Below are positions 21,500 through 35,179 of a stretch of DNA of 64,000 nucleotides, piece by piece. The DNA comes from Metopolophium dirhodum. Lineage: Eukaryota > Arthropoda > Insecta > Hemiptera > Aphididae. The notes beneath the pieces are model-generated. The model did no database searches. It was not told the DNA's origin and saw only the letters and a program-made list of their open reading frames with translations. Every line of letters starts with the position of its first letter. Positions within the stretch are counted from its first letter, which is position 1. A program made the translations under genes and the position numbers. Location of the stretch: positions 23,703,145-23,767,144 of the forward strand of contig NC_083560.1 of NCBI RefSeq assembly GCF_019925205.1, read 5' to 3'.

Positions 21500-23260
21500 C
21501 AAGTGTTGTCAAGTATATTAGATTCATTAGCCATTCTCAGTACCTGCCATTCGTACTTAAACTAACTCTTGTAAGAACTTGGAGAGTTTGACTAGACACA
21601 AACTCATTGGCTTATAGAACTAATAGTTCTTCGTAGTTCTTTTATAAGACTTATAACTTATATAAACTTAATCGTAATAGGTACCTGTAACATTTTAATT
21701 TACATTATTAAGAATTAATCACAGCATAAAATCAAAGAGTCTTTATATCCCGTTACATATTGATTGTTAGTTCTTGGGAAAAGATGCTAATCAGTTGGCA
21801 CCAGTCAAAAGTTGACTAAAATAATATATGTCACTCTTGACACCTTACGAAAATAAGTTTTAGCGGTATTTCTATGGAATGGATAAAACTTTGACTATAT
21901 ATATATAAATATCATTAAGCACAAATATAATCTACTCAGTATACCTTAATATTTATTTTTAAATTTAAAATTACTTATTTCAAACAAATTGTCACCAATT
22001 GATTTTATAATATATAAAAAACTTTTATTCTTAAAAATATTTTATCTTTACATCAGCTATTTCATTATCATACTTACCTACCTATTAGATATATTCTAAT
22101 ATTTTCTTATTTGATATTTTTGATTGTACATCTATATTTATAAGAATTTCTATGCTTAGGCTTGGCAACTTCTTGCGTATCACCTTTGAATGTTGCATTA
22201 TATTTATAATTTTATGAAGTGATTAAATGTGTAATGTATAAGCATAATAATAAATAAAATTAGCTTGCATATATCCTAATAAATTCATAATAATTGTAGG
22301 TATATTAATTCCCTAATATCAAATCAAATATAGTTATATAGATACCTACTTATAAATTACAATGTTATATTCCTATTAAATAATTAATTTTAATGTTATA
22401 AAATGTAAAACAACGCCTAATTATAAATAGGTTATTGCTTGGTTTATTATAAATAGGGCATGGTTTTTAGCTTATATAAAATATAATAACTGAGCATAAC
22501 TTATGCAGTTTTATAACATTAAAAATGTGAAAGATTCGTTCAACCCAAAGTTTAAACAAAAAAGTCTTGAGAATATTTAAGAGGTTAGGGAATATTTTGT
22601 AAATTGTGGGAAAAAAATACTTACATAATTGACAAACTTTTTGTTGTAATTTACCAATAAGCTAACATAATAACTTTTTTGTATGGTGCATTGAATTTCT
22701 GTTCTATATTTATAATTATTATTGGTTTTCCATCTTATATACTTTTACTTAAAAGAACTCCAAAAACTAGTCTTCTAAAAGATACCATAATCTAGTGTTT
22801 ACAGTTTATATTTTTATATTTTTTTTCACTTTTTAAAGAATTTAAGGAGAATATTTGTATGCGATTTTAAAAAATATAAGGATTATATTTAAATATATTT
22901 TTTGATCTTAAAAGCCTATTCCTAGTTATAAATATTTGATTATTGGGTAGGTACATACTGTTAAGAATATTTAAATAAACTAAAGAGTAAGCTTAAGCTA
23001 TGTGTTAACACAAATAATAATAGCTAAATATATACTTGAAACATATTTAGTTTATTGGAAAGTAGAGTTGCTTTTTAAATATTAATTAATTTTGTTTTGC
23101 TTTCAGATTGGGTTTTTTTTGGATTTGTATTTAGGAGCAATCATTGTTCTATTAGAACAATAGTTACAAATTTGACAAGTGTTGCTTAACTGGCATCATT
23201 TTAAAGTGAATAAAACTTATACACATTTTTTCTTTGTCAATAACTGGTGTACTAATTGAC
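21500..23260. other. AT-rich sequence, probable 5' intron of the ZMYND11-like gene
   Basis: I see no coding exon. The segment 22540-22620 (GAGAATATTT..., TTGTAAATTGTG) resembles 42490-42580 and is probably a dispersed repeat scrap. Confidence 0.35.
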
Positions 23261-26200
23261 ATGGGTGATAAATTATTTATGGCAATAAGCCGCCGCCGTG
23301 TATCATGGCCATTGGCAGTTCAACACCTGTGGGATGCGGTGAAAGTGATACGTTTTCAAAGGCAGGTACCAGATATTGATCGCATCACAAAATATATGAC
23401 TAAAGTCCACAATATGTCATCAGGTAAAACATTAAAGTTTAATTATAAATACCTTCTCCAAAACTAATTATTTTGTGTTCAACAGAGGAAGTTGAAAGAC
23501 AATTAAATTATTGTGTTCGAGATGGTCTTTTGATTTTAACCAAAAAAGTTGGTATTAAAGGTTCAAAAGCGGGAGTTGAAACCAAAGGATATAAACTTCC
23601 AGAAGAAAAAGTTTGTGACTTATCCTATTTAAATATATTAACATGTTTTACTAAGCTGTAATGTTTTTCTATAGGCTGAAAAAGATAGTCATGATTGGTA
23701 TTGTTTTCAATGTCACAGTGCTGGAGATGTGATAAGTTGTACATCTTGTTATCGAGTTTTCCATCTTTCGTGTATTGAAAAAAACGACTTGCCAGAAAAC
23801 GATGTTAAGCATAAGTTCATTTGTAATATATGCAAAGTAAATAGTATTATAAGCGTTAAAATTATTATTTTTTAATTATATTAAATAACTACATTTTTTT
23901 TAGAATTGTGCCTCTACTAAAGAAGCTTTTAAAAAGATTAAAAAAAGCCAGCTTAACAGGCTTCTTTATCATACTACTGGTAGATTAAGAGAAAAAGTAA
24001 TTATCCTTAATACATTTTAAACTAATTTTTTGGCATTTGATATTAGTAATATGTATATTTTTATTAATTAGATACCTTTACCATGGTCAGAACGCAAAAT
24101 TACTACTACTGCTCCATCAACATATGTTTCAGACAGACTTCAATTTCAGAGTCACCTAAAAGGTAGTGATTTGCATTTTAACAAGTATTGTGCATTAAAA
24201 GACAAAGATCCTCGGAGAATAGATTTTCTTATTTTCAAGTAAATTGATTTGGTACTCTCTGGCTAAAAAATATATTTTGAACGTTTCTCTTTAAATTTTA
24301 GAATTATAGACCTTCAAATGATTGAAGATAAAGCTAAAGATAATGAATATAAAAATGTTGAAGAGTTCCGAGCAGATATATTAACCTTTGTTCACAATAT
24401 TATTATTTTTCATGGCGGTAAATTATAACAATTTAAACTCTATTCTTTCCTTCATAAAACTAAACAAATTAAACACATATAAACATAACAATATAGTCTG
24501 TATTAAAAATTAATAAACTATAACAATTTATAATTATATGATAAAATGTTTATTTATATTATAGTTCATAGCAGTCTAGCTGATTATGGCCGTTTAATGT
24601 TGAGGGATTGCAACCGAGATTTGGATGAGATAATGAGGTGCCGTTATTGTTACAAATATTCTATACAAAAAAATACAAAATTTTGGTTCTGTAAACCGTG
24701 TAAGCCCCCACATGAACTAGTGTATGCAAAACAAGAAGATTTTCCATATTGGCCAGCAAAAGTATTTATAGTTAAATTAAGACTTAATTGTTTATAATAT
24801 TTTATTTTAAAATAATATTTTAGGTTTTAAAAATTGAAGCTGATATGTATGAAGTCAGATTTTTCGGTAGTGAACACCAACTTGGAATTATTGACAAAAC
24901 TCAAATACGACCTATATCAGTGAACATTCATACCTTGCAGGTTAATATCTAAAAATGTTAAAAATGTATTATATTTTAAAAAATATGTTACCTACATTTT
25001 TTACTGATATATAAACGAAAAACATTTATATATCTTTAAAGACTAATGTAAGGGTTGTACAAATCAACTTTTCAATTGCATTAAATAAACAATTATTTTT
25101 TTAGTCTCAAGGTCGAACATCTCAATGGAACAAAGCATGTGAGGAATTGCGTCGCCATCAACTGCAATTGGACAAAGTTATATTTGGTCTTGCTACACAA
25201 TCATCATCATCTTCCTCTAGTCCGTCTTCAGAAGAAGAAGAAGAAGACCCACTTAAACTTAAACTGAAGGTTTCACCTATTCTAAAACGTTATGAAAGAA
25301 GAAATGATAAAGAACAGAAAATATCAATAAAAACTGGGGCAAAAGTGGAGACAGATACCGAGGAATCAAAATCAAAAGACAAACTAAAACGTGTAAAAAA
25401 AAAACGAGGTAGACCATTGTCTCTAGACAAAAAAATAAGTCCACCAAAAAAAGTTGTAAAGAAATCTTTAATAATTAAAAAAACCAGTACTCAAAAAACT
25501 TTAGAAAAAAGAGCTAGAGGTAGACCCTTAAAAGTTATTGAACCTATAATTGAAGACAGTACTCCAGTCAAACATTTGAAAACAAAAGTTAAAATTACAA
25601 ATGAAAATACTAATGCATCTGAAGGAATTAATTCATCAAAAAATGCTTTACCACTGAAAACAAATTCTTCAGTTAAAGAAAATATAACATCTACAACTGA
25701 AAGATTAAAAGACCCTGATGTCGTGGAAAATGAGACAGTTATTTCTTCATGTCAAGATTTAGTACAATGTAATATGAACAAGATAAGTTTTGTAATTAGA
25801 TATATTTTATGCATTATGTTCTAGAGCGAAATATTTTGTTTTAGATTCGAGCTGAAATGGAAAGTGAAAAACATAATGCTATTGAACAACTAATTGAACA
25901 ACATAAAAAGGAGATTGCTTTATTGCAAGTAAACCACAGTATTGCACTGTCCGAAGTAAAGAAAAAGCAATGGGTAATTTTATTTATATTTTAAACTTGA
26001 GAGAGACATTTTTTTAAATCATACAACATATTAGGTAGAAATCATATAACAAATAATAATGAAAATAATTTTTATGTTTATTTAAAATTTATTTCAGTAT
26101 ATATTATTATACCTTACAAAGGGTTGACTGTCTATATATTTAACATTTTAAGAGCTGCTAAATGTTGGTATTAAAACACCAAGACTATTAGTTATATAGT

Positions 26201-26643
26201 TGTACAGTGTAGTCAATACATAACAGTTTTTATTCCATATTTTTTATAATATATAATAAATATGAAATATACTTTAACTGATGGAAATTTAACATAGTAA
26301 AATGGATTTTGTAACAGTAATTAGTAAATAAAAAAATTGTTAGATATGATACCATCACATAACAATAGTCATTATTGATTCTCAACATTCAAATATTTCT
26401 TTTAGTTATACCACTACTATATAATTTGATTTTTTTTTTCAATATCCTGTTTAACCAAGTATACTGTAGTCCCTTAATATAAGAATTACTAATTTACGTT
26501 TATAAAATTTATATTTTTAGTGTGTGAATTGTGAACTTGAAGCTACTTACCATTGTTGTTGGAATACAGCGTATTGTAGTGCTGAATGTCAACTAATTCA
26601 TTGGAGTAGTAAACATAAATGGCAGTGTCGTCAAAGAATATAA
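23261..26643 (+). CDS. ZMYND11: ZMYND11/BS69-like histone reader, 11 coding exons (692 aa)
   Basis: Exons: 23261-23423, 23486-23610, 23675-23836, 23904-23996, 24072-24238, 24302-24417, 24565-24761, 24824-24940, 25105-25791, 25845-25973 and 26521-26643. All introns are GT-AG and the sum is 2,079 nt. Domain order: an N-terminal helical module ending in KGSKAG (to ~96), a PHD finger (~102-150, CxxC...CxxC...HxxC...CxxC), a bromodomain-like region (~190-275), a zinc/PWWP region with HELVYAK and FPYWPAKV (~324-385), a Lys/Ser-rich linker, a coiled coil (~610-650), and a C-terminal MYND finger (653-690). In vertebrates this protein reads H3.3K36me3 through PWWP and recruits co-repressors through MYND in the nucleus. 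The linker carries two RGRP AT-hook-like motifs at 481-484 and 518-521. The start is the first ATG in the open exon; a 5' non-coding exon is likely. The exon 9 donor (TTT|GTAATT) is the least certain join. Confidence 0.93.
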
Positions 26644-28780
26644 TCTTAAGCTATTTATGGGAGTATTTTAACTAAAGAAATAATTTTCTTTTAGTTAAAA
26701 AACTACTAGGTACATACACACATACTGACATTACAATTATATTTAAACATTATTAAATGTATTACTAGTTTATACTAACTAACTCAATATTTTATTGAAT
26801 TTGAGTAAATTTATTTTATGTGTTGTATCTTATAAAAAATATTAACAAGAACAATATTACTTAAAAGTAACACGATTATTCAAAAACATACAAATATTAT
26901 TAATCTTACAATTTTTATATTGATTCATGTATTTTTTTTTGATTGACTTTGTACCATTATTATATATTAATTGATTGACTAATCTACAGAGTGTACAGTA
27001 GAGAGTTTTTCTAATATTAATCAAATATCTCAAATATAATGTAAATGTATTGCAACATCCAAGCAGTTACATTTTTTTATTATATTTTTATTACATCAAT
27101 TATTTAAATTTGGTCACTTACCTGCTTTTTTTGTATCCAATTTAAAATTTTTCATTATTGGATTTTCAAAGGTAGATTATCAAATTTTTATCTATACATT
27201 TTTTATATTTTACTGTTATTTTTAAATAGATAACACTAAACACTTGAAATTTTCACCAAATGTTTCTACACATGGTAAGATATTTGAGTCATTTTGACTC
27301 TTTTTGAACTATTTATGGCCATAAGAAATATTTAAATTTTAAATTTACTTTTCATAACTTTGATAAAAAATTTTACTATAAGATTTCTCATAATTTTTTA
27401 TACCTATAAAAAAAAAGTTTACTTAAACGGAACTTTAATTTTTTATGGTTGTTTGAACTTATAATTTTTACGATATTTGATATTGAAATGTAAATTATCA
27501 AATTTTCGATATTTTATTGTATTTCCAAAACAAATAACCATAGGCTCTTGAAATGTTCACCAAATATTGATATTAAAATTTTGCATACGTGGTACAATTT
27601 TTAATCTATTTCCACTCTTTTTGAGCTGTTTATAGCGATGGTAATTTTTTCAAATCTTGTAAATTATTTTTCAGTGATTAATTCATAAAAGTTTTTCTTT
27701 TCATTGCTAACATTAACAATTTTAATAGGAGGTTCCCAACACATTTTTCTACCTCTATCAAAAATAAATTTTTACTGGAAAGTCACAATATTTATATTGT
27801 TGAGATATTTTCGAATTTTCTTAATTTTTTTTTTAAATATTAAATTTGATTCTTTATACAAATATTCTAGACTGACACATCATCTTCTCTCAGAATCGTT
27901 TTCCGTATATAACATTGAGTTCAAATATAACACATCCATTAGGAGAAGTGCACCTTTTTATTTAGGTTATTAACTATTACTTATATAAATATTTGTTATT
28001 TTTTTATTCAATAAATCAATAGATAAATGTGTTACTCACATTCATGTTTTATAAAAACCACAAGTATTTTCTAATTTATGAAATGAGCCTATATAGGTAG
28101 ACACAAATATTATATAATATATAACTACCTTTTTCATTATAACTGTTTAAGGTGATAAAATATCATATACCAGAATGAAAAATTATTTTTACATAAGTTA
28201 GTATATTATAATATAAAAATATATTATTCATTAATTGTTTATATAAATGCATAATATAAATACACATTTTCAGGAATATAATTTGATTGTGTATTTGTTT
28301 GTTTTTATAGTTGTCAATTACCTAATAAACTAATAAAGATGCATACTTATAAGTTAGGTACGAAATGCCTCTATCGGTTTATTTTTAATAAATGGGTTGG
28401 TTGGTCATAACAAATTAATTCTCCCATAAATAGGCATTGCTTCCAATAAAGCTGCTCCATTGGTATCATAAGTTTTTGAGGTAGGGTGTGAGTTGCAATT
28501 ATAAAAGAAAATAGCATAAATAATTTTATATGTTCTCCTCCGATATAATCTTAACTCATCAATTCATCAACGACTAAAAAGACACCACGAACGATAAAGG
28601 CCCTCTAAAATTAGGTCACACTTGGGCCTAAAAATTAAAGTTGTGGCACTGATAAATTATAAACATAATATTATTATGGGTGTGATAATAATTCTGAGCT
28701 AATGGGGGAATATTAATCAAAAATTAAATATATTATTACAATAATAATATGATGTTTGTCGATAAACTGATGACACATTG
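26644..28780. repeat. 3' flank of the ZMYND11-like gene with a diverged family A copy (minus)
   Basis: About 26960-27966 carries scattered matches to family A in reverse orientation. It ends with TCAGAATCG near 27893, TTGAGTTCAAAT and ACACATCCATTAGGAG, the mirror of the family's start. It is strongly mutated. No gene is seen. The ORF at 27704-27973 is part of the repeat. Confidence 0.5.
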
Positions 28781-28872
28781 ATACAATGATTCGTCAGGCT
28801 TTACTCGTCACTCGTGAAATTTTAAACGTGTGTCGGATCATATATTACAGTAATATTAGTACAAAATATATT

Positions 28873-28880
28873 TATGCTAC
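28873..28880 (+). repeat. Target-site duplication TATGCTAC (left)
   Basis: The identical 8-mer flanks the compact MULE at 28873-28880 and 30325-30332, immediately outside the inverted GGGAwC ends. Confidence 0.85.
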
Positions 28881-28994
28881 GGGATCTAGGACATTTCGGC
28901 ACAGCCGTTTCGGCACGGCTATTTCGGCGCGAGGAAATTTCGGCGCCGCAGGTATTAATATACAATTTAAAAAATACAAAATAAATAATTTTTA

Positions 28995-30059
28995 TTATTT
29001 AGGAGCGATACCTTTTAAATACTCAATGCAATTTCTTATATTATATTCGCTTACTATTTTATATAATCGGTGATTTAGGTCAGTGTATTTTTTAAATTTT
29101 TTAGGGGGACTCCCTCCAGCAGTTAGTTGCGCTATAACAACATCGTGGCCTGTTTGAACCCTTCTCAAGCAATTTATAAATGTCCAAATTGTTGGGCCAC
29201 ACACACCCATTTCAATATTTAATCTCCTATTTGCTGCCTCAGCATGATTATTTGTCCTATTTTCAGAATTTAAGACTCTATCATATAGAATTTCTGGAGG
29301 GAAACGCGCATTTCTTCTTCCCCGACCATTACGGTTAGTTCGACCTATATAATTATCTTCGAACCATTCTAATAAGTCATTTAATTCTTCATCGAGATGT
29401 TGAGCCAGTGAATCAACTGCAAAATCAAGGTCTTCTAATCTTACAAAAGCTAATGAAATTATCATTTTAACTGATATAGAAAAATCAGCGTCATTATTGT
29501 ATCGAGTTGTGAGATTTAATACACCAACTTGTTTTTTAAAATTTTTCGACAAATGAAATAAACACCCATATATTTTAACATCAGAAAATGCTTTTTTTAT
29601 TGATTTTATGGCCGCTTGTTCGAAATCGCATGAAATTGATTTAGGTTTTAAATTAGGTCTTAATTTTTTTAACATTAAAAACATATGATCATATGTCATT
29701 GATTGTTTATCAGGGAGTAAAATGTAAACCATAGGCACGATACTGTGTAAATATTCAGCTAATATTACATAAACTTGACTGAATAATGTAGGTGCAACTT
29801 TAAATGTCCCATCCATGTACCAAATTTTTTAATTCTCCAAAATATCTAGGCTTTTAGATCGAGCAAAAATTAATATTCTATTAGGTCCCGGACCACTATC
29901 ACTTTGTAAAAATATTTCCTCATTACCGTTTGATGGTGAATACATAGTATAAGCGGGTGGGATGTTAAGTGTAGTTAGGTCAGCTGGATTATTTGGAGCC
30001 ATTTGGATTTCCTGACGTTTTCGGCGAACCGTTTTTTTCAATGATGAATTATTTGGCAA
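28995..30059 (-). pseudogene. MULE transposase, one in-frame stop
   Basis: The frame runs from an ATG at 30059 to 29832, meets a TAA at 29831-29829, and continues in the same frame to 28995, giving about 354 codons in all. After the stop it shows the typical MULE core: YMDGTFKVAP (first Asp), SCDFEQAAI (second Asp), GCLFHLSKNF (CxxH block) and NHAEAANRR (acidic residue), followed by a short C-terminus. In this family these residues form the DDE nuclease that cuts at the terminal repeats. No FLYWCH or WRKY zinc domain is visible upstream, where ~76 residues are present. A single nonsense change is the only defect I see, so inactivation is recent. A sequencing error or read-through is possible. 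Confidence 0.85.
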
Positions 30060-30210
30060 AGTGGCCTTAAAACAAATAATCGATTTTTACGTTACACAAT
30101 AACAGCTATATTTGACTGGATTGTACTATTGACGATTACGGTTATTTTTCATAATTTTATTTTTAAAAAAAAATATTACGAAAACATTTAAGACTAGGTA
30201 TAGTTAGGTT

Positions 30211-30324
30211 AGCCGCGCCGATATTTCCTCGCGCCGAAATGCCCAGCCCCGATTTGTCTTCGCGCCGAAAGAGCCGTGCCGAAACGGCCGTGCCGAAATG
30301 GCCATGCCGAAATGTCCGATTCCC
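30211..30324 (-). repeat. Right TIR with expanded TTTCGGCRC repeats
   Basis: The reverse complement contains about seven copies of a TTTCGGCAC/GC word spaced 13-20 bp apart, against about four in the left TIR. The copies differ by point changes. They are likely transposase-binding units. Confidence 0.75.
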
Positions 30325-30332
30325 TATGCTAC

Positions 30333-33300
30333 GTACTGGTGATGGTGATCGGTTCATTTATATTTAATGCGCCAACTGTATGGTTGGAACTTGGGCTTAA
30401 AACTTTTTTTTCTTCGTTATTATTAATAATGATAATAAGGTGCACAATGTTATTATTGTTTTTGTATTATAAATCTGTTATTGAGAGGTATAACAATGAT
30501 AATATTATTATGTATGTGTTGTTTTCACCACGTATCTCGTAAGAACTATAAACGTCTTGAACACCACACATATATGTAGAATATTATATCTAATTAATAT
30601 AACATAATATAACTCATAAGTACGACGAGTGTGTAAGCAAAACGTAATTAAATTTCGTGCCTCCAAAGTCCTAGTTATCAAAAATGAATGGAGTTTTGTA
30701 ACTTTTAAGAAAATAAAAAAATATCAATAAGGTGTGCTGTTTTTCGTTGAATGTCTTGAAATTCACAGTATAAGCACATTAAGCATAATTATAATACTAG
30801 TCCTCCCTTCTATTTTTATTAAAAGTTTTCATCGACTCGTCTACTTCAAACATAGGTACCTAATTTCTATGATCGATTTGTCGATTAATAGCGATGTATG
30901 GATTGCTGTGTGTCGATTGACCTAGTCAATTTTTACTTCCTTTTTCGATGGGTGCTATAAAAAAACTTCACCTCCGATATTAATAATTTCAAATTTATTC
31001 TAATGACGAGATTAATTGCCACCTTTTAATTCAATAATAATATTTAAGAATTTTTCATTTTATAAATAAGACAAAATATCTTTTTCAAACAGCAGTTTTT
31101 TCGAATAAATGATAAAGTTCATTTTTTGTTTCCATTTTGTTTAAATAAAAAAATTGAAACACTTGACAATATTGCACTCTCGAGTATCACATGTAAAAAA
31201 TAAGAACAGACTACCCTACAGATCAGTGTCGTGTATTGAATATAATATAAAATTATAAAGTTATAACAAAATTATCGTTCAATTAAGATACTATACCTAG
31301 ATAAACAAACTCGTGTAACGAATAAATATGTTTTTATAAAAATGTTTGAATAATAGTATATTAGTATGTGTGATATGTCTAAAACATTTTATTTATCTAT
31401 TAACTATTGTTTTTAATTAAAATATAAGGCAATATGTTGGAACCAACACCTATAATTTCTAGACATGGCAACATCGAAACGTGTTGCCAAGAAATTTTTG
31501 AAAATTGGAGTGAGTCGTGCCGGACAGGCCGCTTTCCATCGGTTCGCTTCGTTTCGCAACCGTCCGAACGACAACTTGTCACCGTCAGTTTTCTTATTTT
31601 GCTCATCGCAAACCATGTTGAATTCGTTAAGTCGTAAATATATTTGGACCTCCTAACGACCGTACGTAACGGCCATAACTGTCACGTCAAATAGACCATT
31701 CTTATATATTTATGTGAACAAAGAACTTAAATATAATATATTATAATCCTTGTACTTTATATATGAGTTGTTATGTTATTTTGTGAGTGTCACCTCCACA
31801 GCAACACCACACATATTGACCGTCTTGTCACAGTATCAGGGACCACAGACCACAGCCCAGACAACCCGCGTCAATCGTGCATTGACGTGACCTGATCTAT
31901 GTATATTTAATCAATGCCTATATGTGTCGTGCAGATAATTATAGTCAATTGACACTAGCGCGCATAGTAGATGAATATAAGTTTTGCAGGGCTATTATTT
32001 GTTGTTCTTAATGCTATTATTATAGGTAACTATGCTATTTTTATTGCTATTATTTGTATTTGAATGTGATTAACTATAGAAATTATTTTTAATATAATTA
32101 CGTAATACAATAACTTTTTATAAATTATGAACTGTCATAATATAATAATTTATTCAGAATTTAAAAATATTAATATTGGTAAATTTTGCATAACGCCATA
32201 TTTAAAGGGAAGAAATTAGTTGAAAGTAATCACATTATCAATGTTTAAGAAATCGCTTCAGAAAACGTTTGTCTAATTAGTTGTAATGTCACAGGACACA
32301 CATTTGTTACACTAGATCCATATATGGTAAAATTAGAAGTAAGTTAACTTTTAATACTTATAACTAGGGCTGAAGACTTATAAATCTAAAAACATAACAC
32401 CTATATAATATTATAGCACTGTAAAGTCTCCTCATTATACAATTTTTTTTAACCCTTATACATACCTAAAATATTAATGTCAACAATCGAATACCATTTA
32501 CCAATTTACCATTATTACTTTAACCACCTAATAAAGAATCCAAATTTATGATATTGTAAGAAAAGTAACTGTGAAGTAATTAATATTACGATTACCTATA
32601 ATAACAAATAAAAATAATAATACTGATTTTGATGATTGTATGTTAAAATAAAAATAATAAACTATGTTTGCCAACAATTTTTTTTTGTTTTTTTTTTTTG
32701 AGAGTGTCATTTGATTACCAATTAAACTACTTAAGTGTATAAAAAGGTAGTTACAAGAAAAATGTATTTAGCTCTTGTAAATTAAACCTATACCAATTAT
32801 TTCAATTAAAAGTATTAATGCAGATTTTACTTAACTTTAGAGGGCCACAGCTAATAAATTAGCGAACCAAAATTGATGATTTGACTATCAAAATTTTCAG
32901 AAAAAAAAGCTTTACCAGAATCCATTAAAACTACAGTAGTTGCCATTTGAAAAAATAAAGTGGATTTTGCTATTGGTACACTTGGGTGTTTAAAAATTTT
33001 GAAATTGTTATAAAAATCTGTTTGTTAAAAATAAAGAAACACGTTTTTTTCGTTTTAACGAAATTCCATGTCATCGATCCATAATCGTTAAAAAACCCCG
33101 CGTACAATGACATAAGACACACCCTGTATATTTCATACATATATACACATTTGCCATTACTAGCCTTTATTAGCCGTGCTCAACGTAGGGAGTAATGTAC
33201 GATGTCGTCATCGACAACCGTTACAGCAATATAATTACAACATATTATATTTTAAAACTCTATACTCATAATAAAATGTTTCTAATAGAAATGTTGTGAG

Positions 33301-33373
33301 TACATCTTGCCAATGATCTATGCCCTGCTGGTCTAGGAGAGAAATATAAACACATTTTTGCATTGACATACTA
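30333..33373. other. Intergenic, CpG-rich island at 31440-31660, otherwise AT-rich
   Basis: No gene is certain. At 31440-31660 the sequence is CpG-rich, and it gives overlapping short ORFs on both strands, none with recognisable domains. One begins MATSKRVAKKFLKIG at 31465. It could be a first exon, a promoter, or a TE scrap. The rest shows no coding signal. Confidence 0.35.
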
Positions 33374-34373
33374 CAGTGCCGTAGCCAGAGGGGGGGGGGG
33401 GGCACTTAATTTTTTTTCTCTAACCTTTGAAATGCTAGAATATCTAATTATGACTCCTTTGTTCATAAAGTGTATCTACTCTTTTTATGACTTCATATTT
33501 ATGTTAACAACTATGGTGCCTACATTTAATATAACAATGTATTAATATTATTGTAAACTATAGGTTAATGTATTCATTAATATAAGCACATTAATATATT
33601 ATTATCATTATATCAAAAATCAAAATGTGTTGTGTATAATACATTCTATTTTTTGTTCGAATATTATTAAAATTTACTAACAAAAATTCTAGACTATATT
33701 AGGGCTTTTGAAAGATCGTCGTGTTTTGTGAATTTAAATGCGGAAATAAATATACTTCCAAAAGTTCAATTTTAATTTTGAAAAAGTATAAGAATTTCTC
33801 AGTATTTTTTCTGTGTTTTGTAGGAAGCAAATTTCTTTTTTTGGTAATATTGAATTAAAAGTGAATTTTGAAAAAAAAAATAATTTTGTATTATACGTCT
33901 ATACTTATTAAACAATACTACAAATCAAAAATCCATTTCCTCCATAACCTATAAAAGAGATTAAGGAATTCAAGTATGTTTTCAAAATTAAAATAGGGCT
34001 TTTGGTACTGGGTGAATTTGTCTTCCGCTTTTTGGGAGATTCGTGGCACATGGGAGTTGAACATCTTTTTATCACAAAATATAGTGACGTGACTGCGCGT
34101 ATGTACGTTACTGAGGTTCAAGAATTTTAGCCATCATTCATCTTTAATTATACATAAAGCGTTCGGGGAATTCACACACACTAATGATCAGTCACACAGC
34201 ACTTATGATGGGTGTACAATATTTCCTAAATCAGACTCCTTCAAAATGGTTCTATTTCGACAGCTTCAACTTTTAATTTTTATCTAACATATAATATAAT
34301 ATAAAACAAGTAAAAAAATATTTCGGGGGAAGGGGTACGTGCCCCCAGTGCCCACCAATTGGCTACGGCACTG
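33374..34373. mobile_element. 1,000-bp element with CAGTGCCGTAGCC inverted ends
   Basis: The left end CAGTGCCGTAGCCAGAGGGGG and the right end, read inward as CAGTGCCGTAGCCAATTGG, share 14 bp. Both are followed by G-rich tracts (a long G run on the left). The interior is AT-rich without a convincing ORF. CAGTG starts are common in hAT elements. The flanking octamers (acatacta and atacatta) do not form a clean duplication, so the superfamily is only a guess. Probably non-autonomous. Confidence 0.75.
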
Positions 34374-34429
34374 ATACATTATGTTAATATTAAAAATGGT
34401 CATTCAAAAACTAGTCATCATTATGAGTG

Positions 34430-34860
34430 CAGTGCATCCAAAATATCAAAAGCTGGAAGAGATATGTATTGCAAAGGAAAAAGAATTTAAGAATTGTTTC
34501 CTCCAAAAAATCCACCTGCTAGTTTTACTGTGACTAATAATATTACTGACTTTCAAGTACCTTCTTTATTTAAAGTCTATGTATCATGACGAAAAAAAAA
34601 CTGAATGTGAAAGAATAGTTGGAACTGTTGTTAATGAACTTTTAGAAACTGTAATTAAATCATTAAAATTTGAAAAATGTGCTTACCTAGTTAATAATAT
34701 TTTAGATAATCAAAAAAATGAAAATTTAACTTTCAATTTTATTTTTGAAAACCAAGTACATGTAACTTTTTATAAAAATAATATTAACATTCAATTTTCT
34801 TATATTTTTCAGTCTGAAATTCAACAATCAAATTCTACAATATGATTCAGTGAAAGGTCA
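34430..34860 (+). other. Unrecognised coding-like remnant
   Basis: Broken frames with a coding look run from about 34430 into an 88-codon ORF at 34579-34845 (NELLETVIKSLKFEK, KNENLTFNF). It lies 0.3 kb from a minus-strand transposase relic and may belong to the same decayed element in another orientation. No domain is recognised. Confidence 0.3.
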
Positions 34861-35179
34861 TCAAAATTAACAGCTAGTGAAGCACACTTGGTTAAGTATT
34901 AAATAAGATTAAAAATTTGGAAAAACAGGTAGGTGATTTAATAATACAAAACCTATGTATGGAAGGGGTCTTACAAATGTTAAATATGGAACTAAAAATG
35001 AAAAATTAGCTTTACAAAATTATATCAATTTATACAAACATGAAGTAATTGACTATGGTTTGGTTATTCATACTTTAGCTCCTTAGCTGTGTGCAAGTCC
35101 CGCCTGAAAAAAAAAACATTTTAAGTATTAGAAATATAATGCCCAATATCATAAAGTGGTGCCTGAATTGTAGGTGGTT

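Larger units (their letters stand above)
28881..30324 (-). mobile_element. Compact 1,444-bp Mutator-like element
   Basis: Its ends are inverted: left GGGATCTAGGACATTTCGGC, right (read inward) GGGAATCGGACATTTCGGC, flanked by the perfect 8-mer TATGCTAC. The terminal repeats are built of repeated TTTCGGCRC words, about four on the left (28881-28951) and about seven on the right (30211-30324). Inside, on the minus strand, lies a MULE transposase frame with one stop. The 8-bp duplication is within the MULE range of 8-11 bp. The element is short for an autonomous MULE and probably lacks the N-terminal DNA-binding part of its transposase. Confidence 0.88.

Noticed and set aside
31465..31656. Possible ribosomal-type basic peptide start (MATSKRVAKKFLKIG)
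   Set aside because: Only one short frame in a CpG-rich block where all frames are open, with no further exon found.
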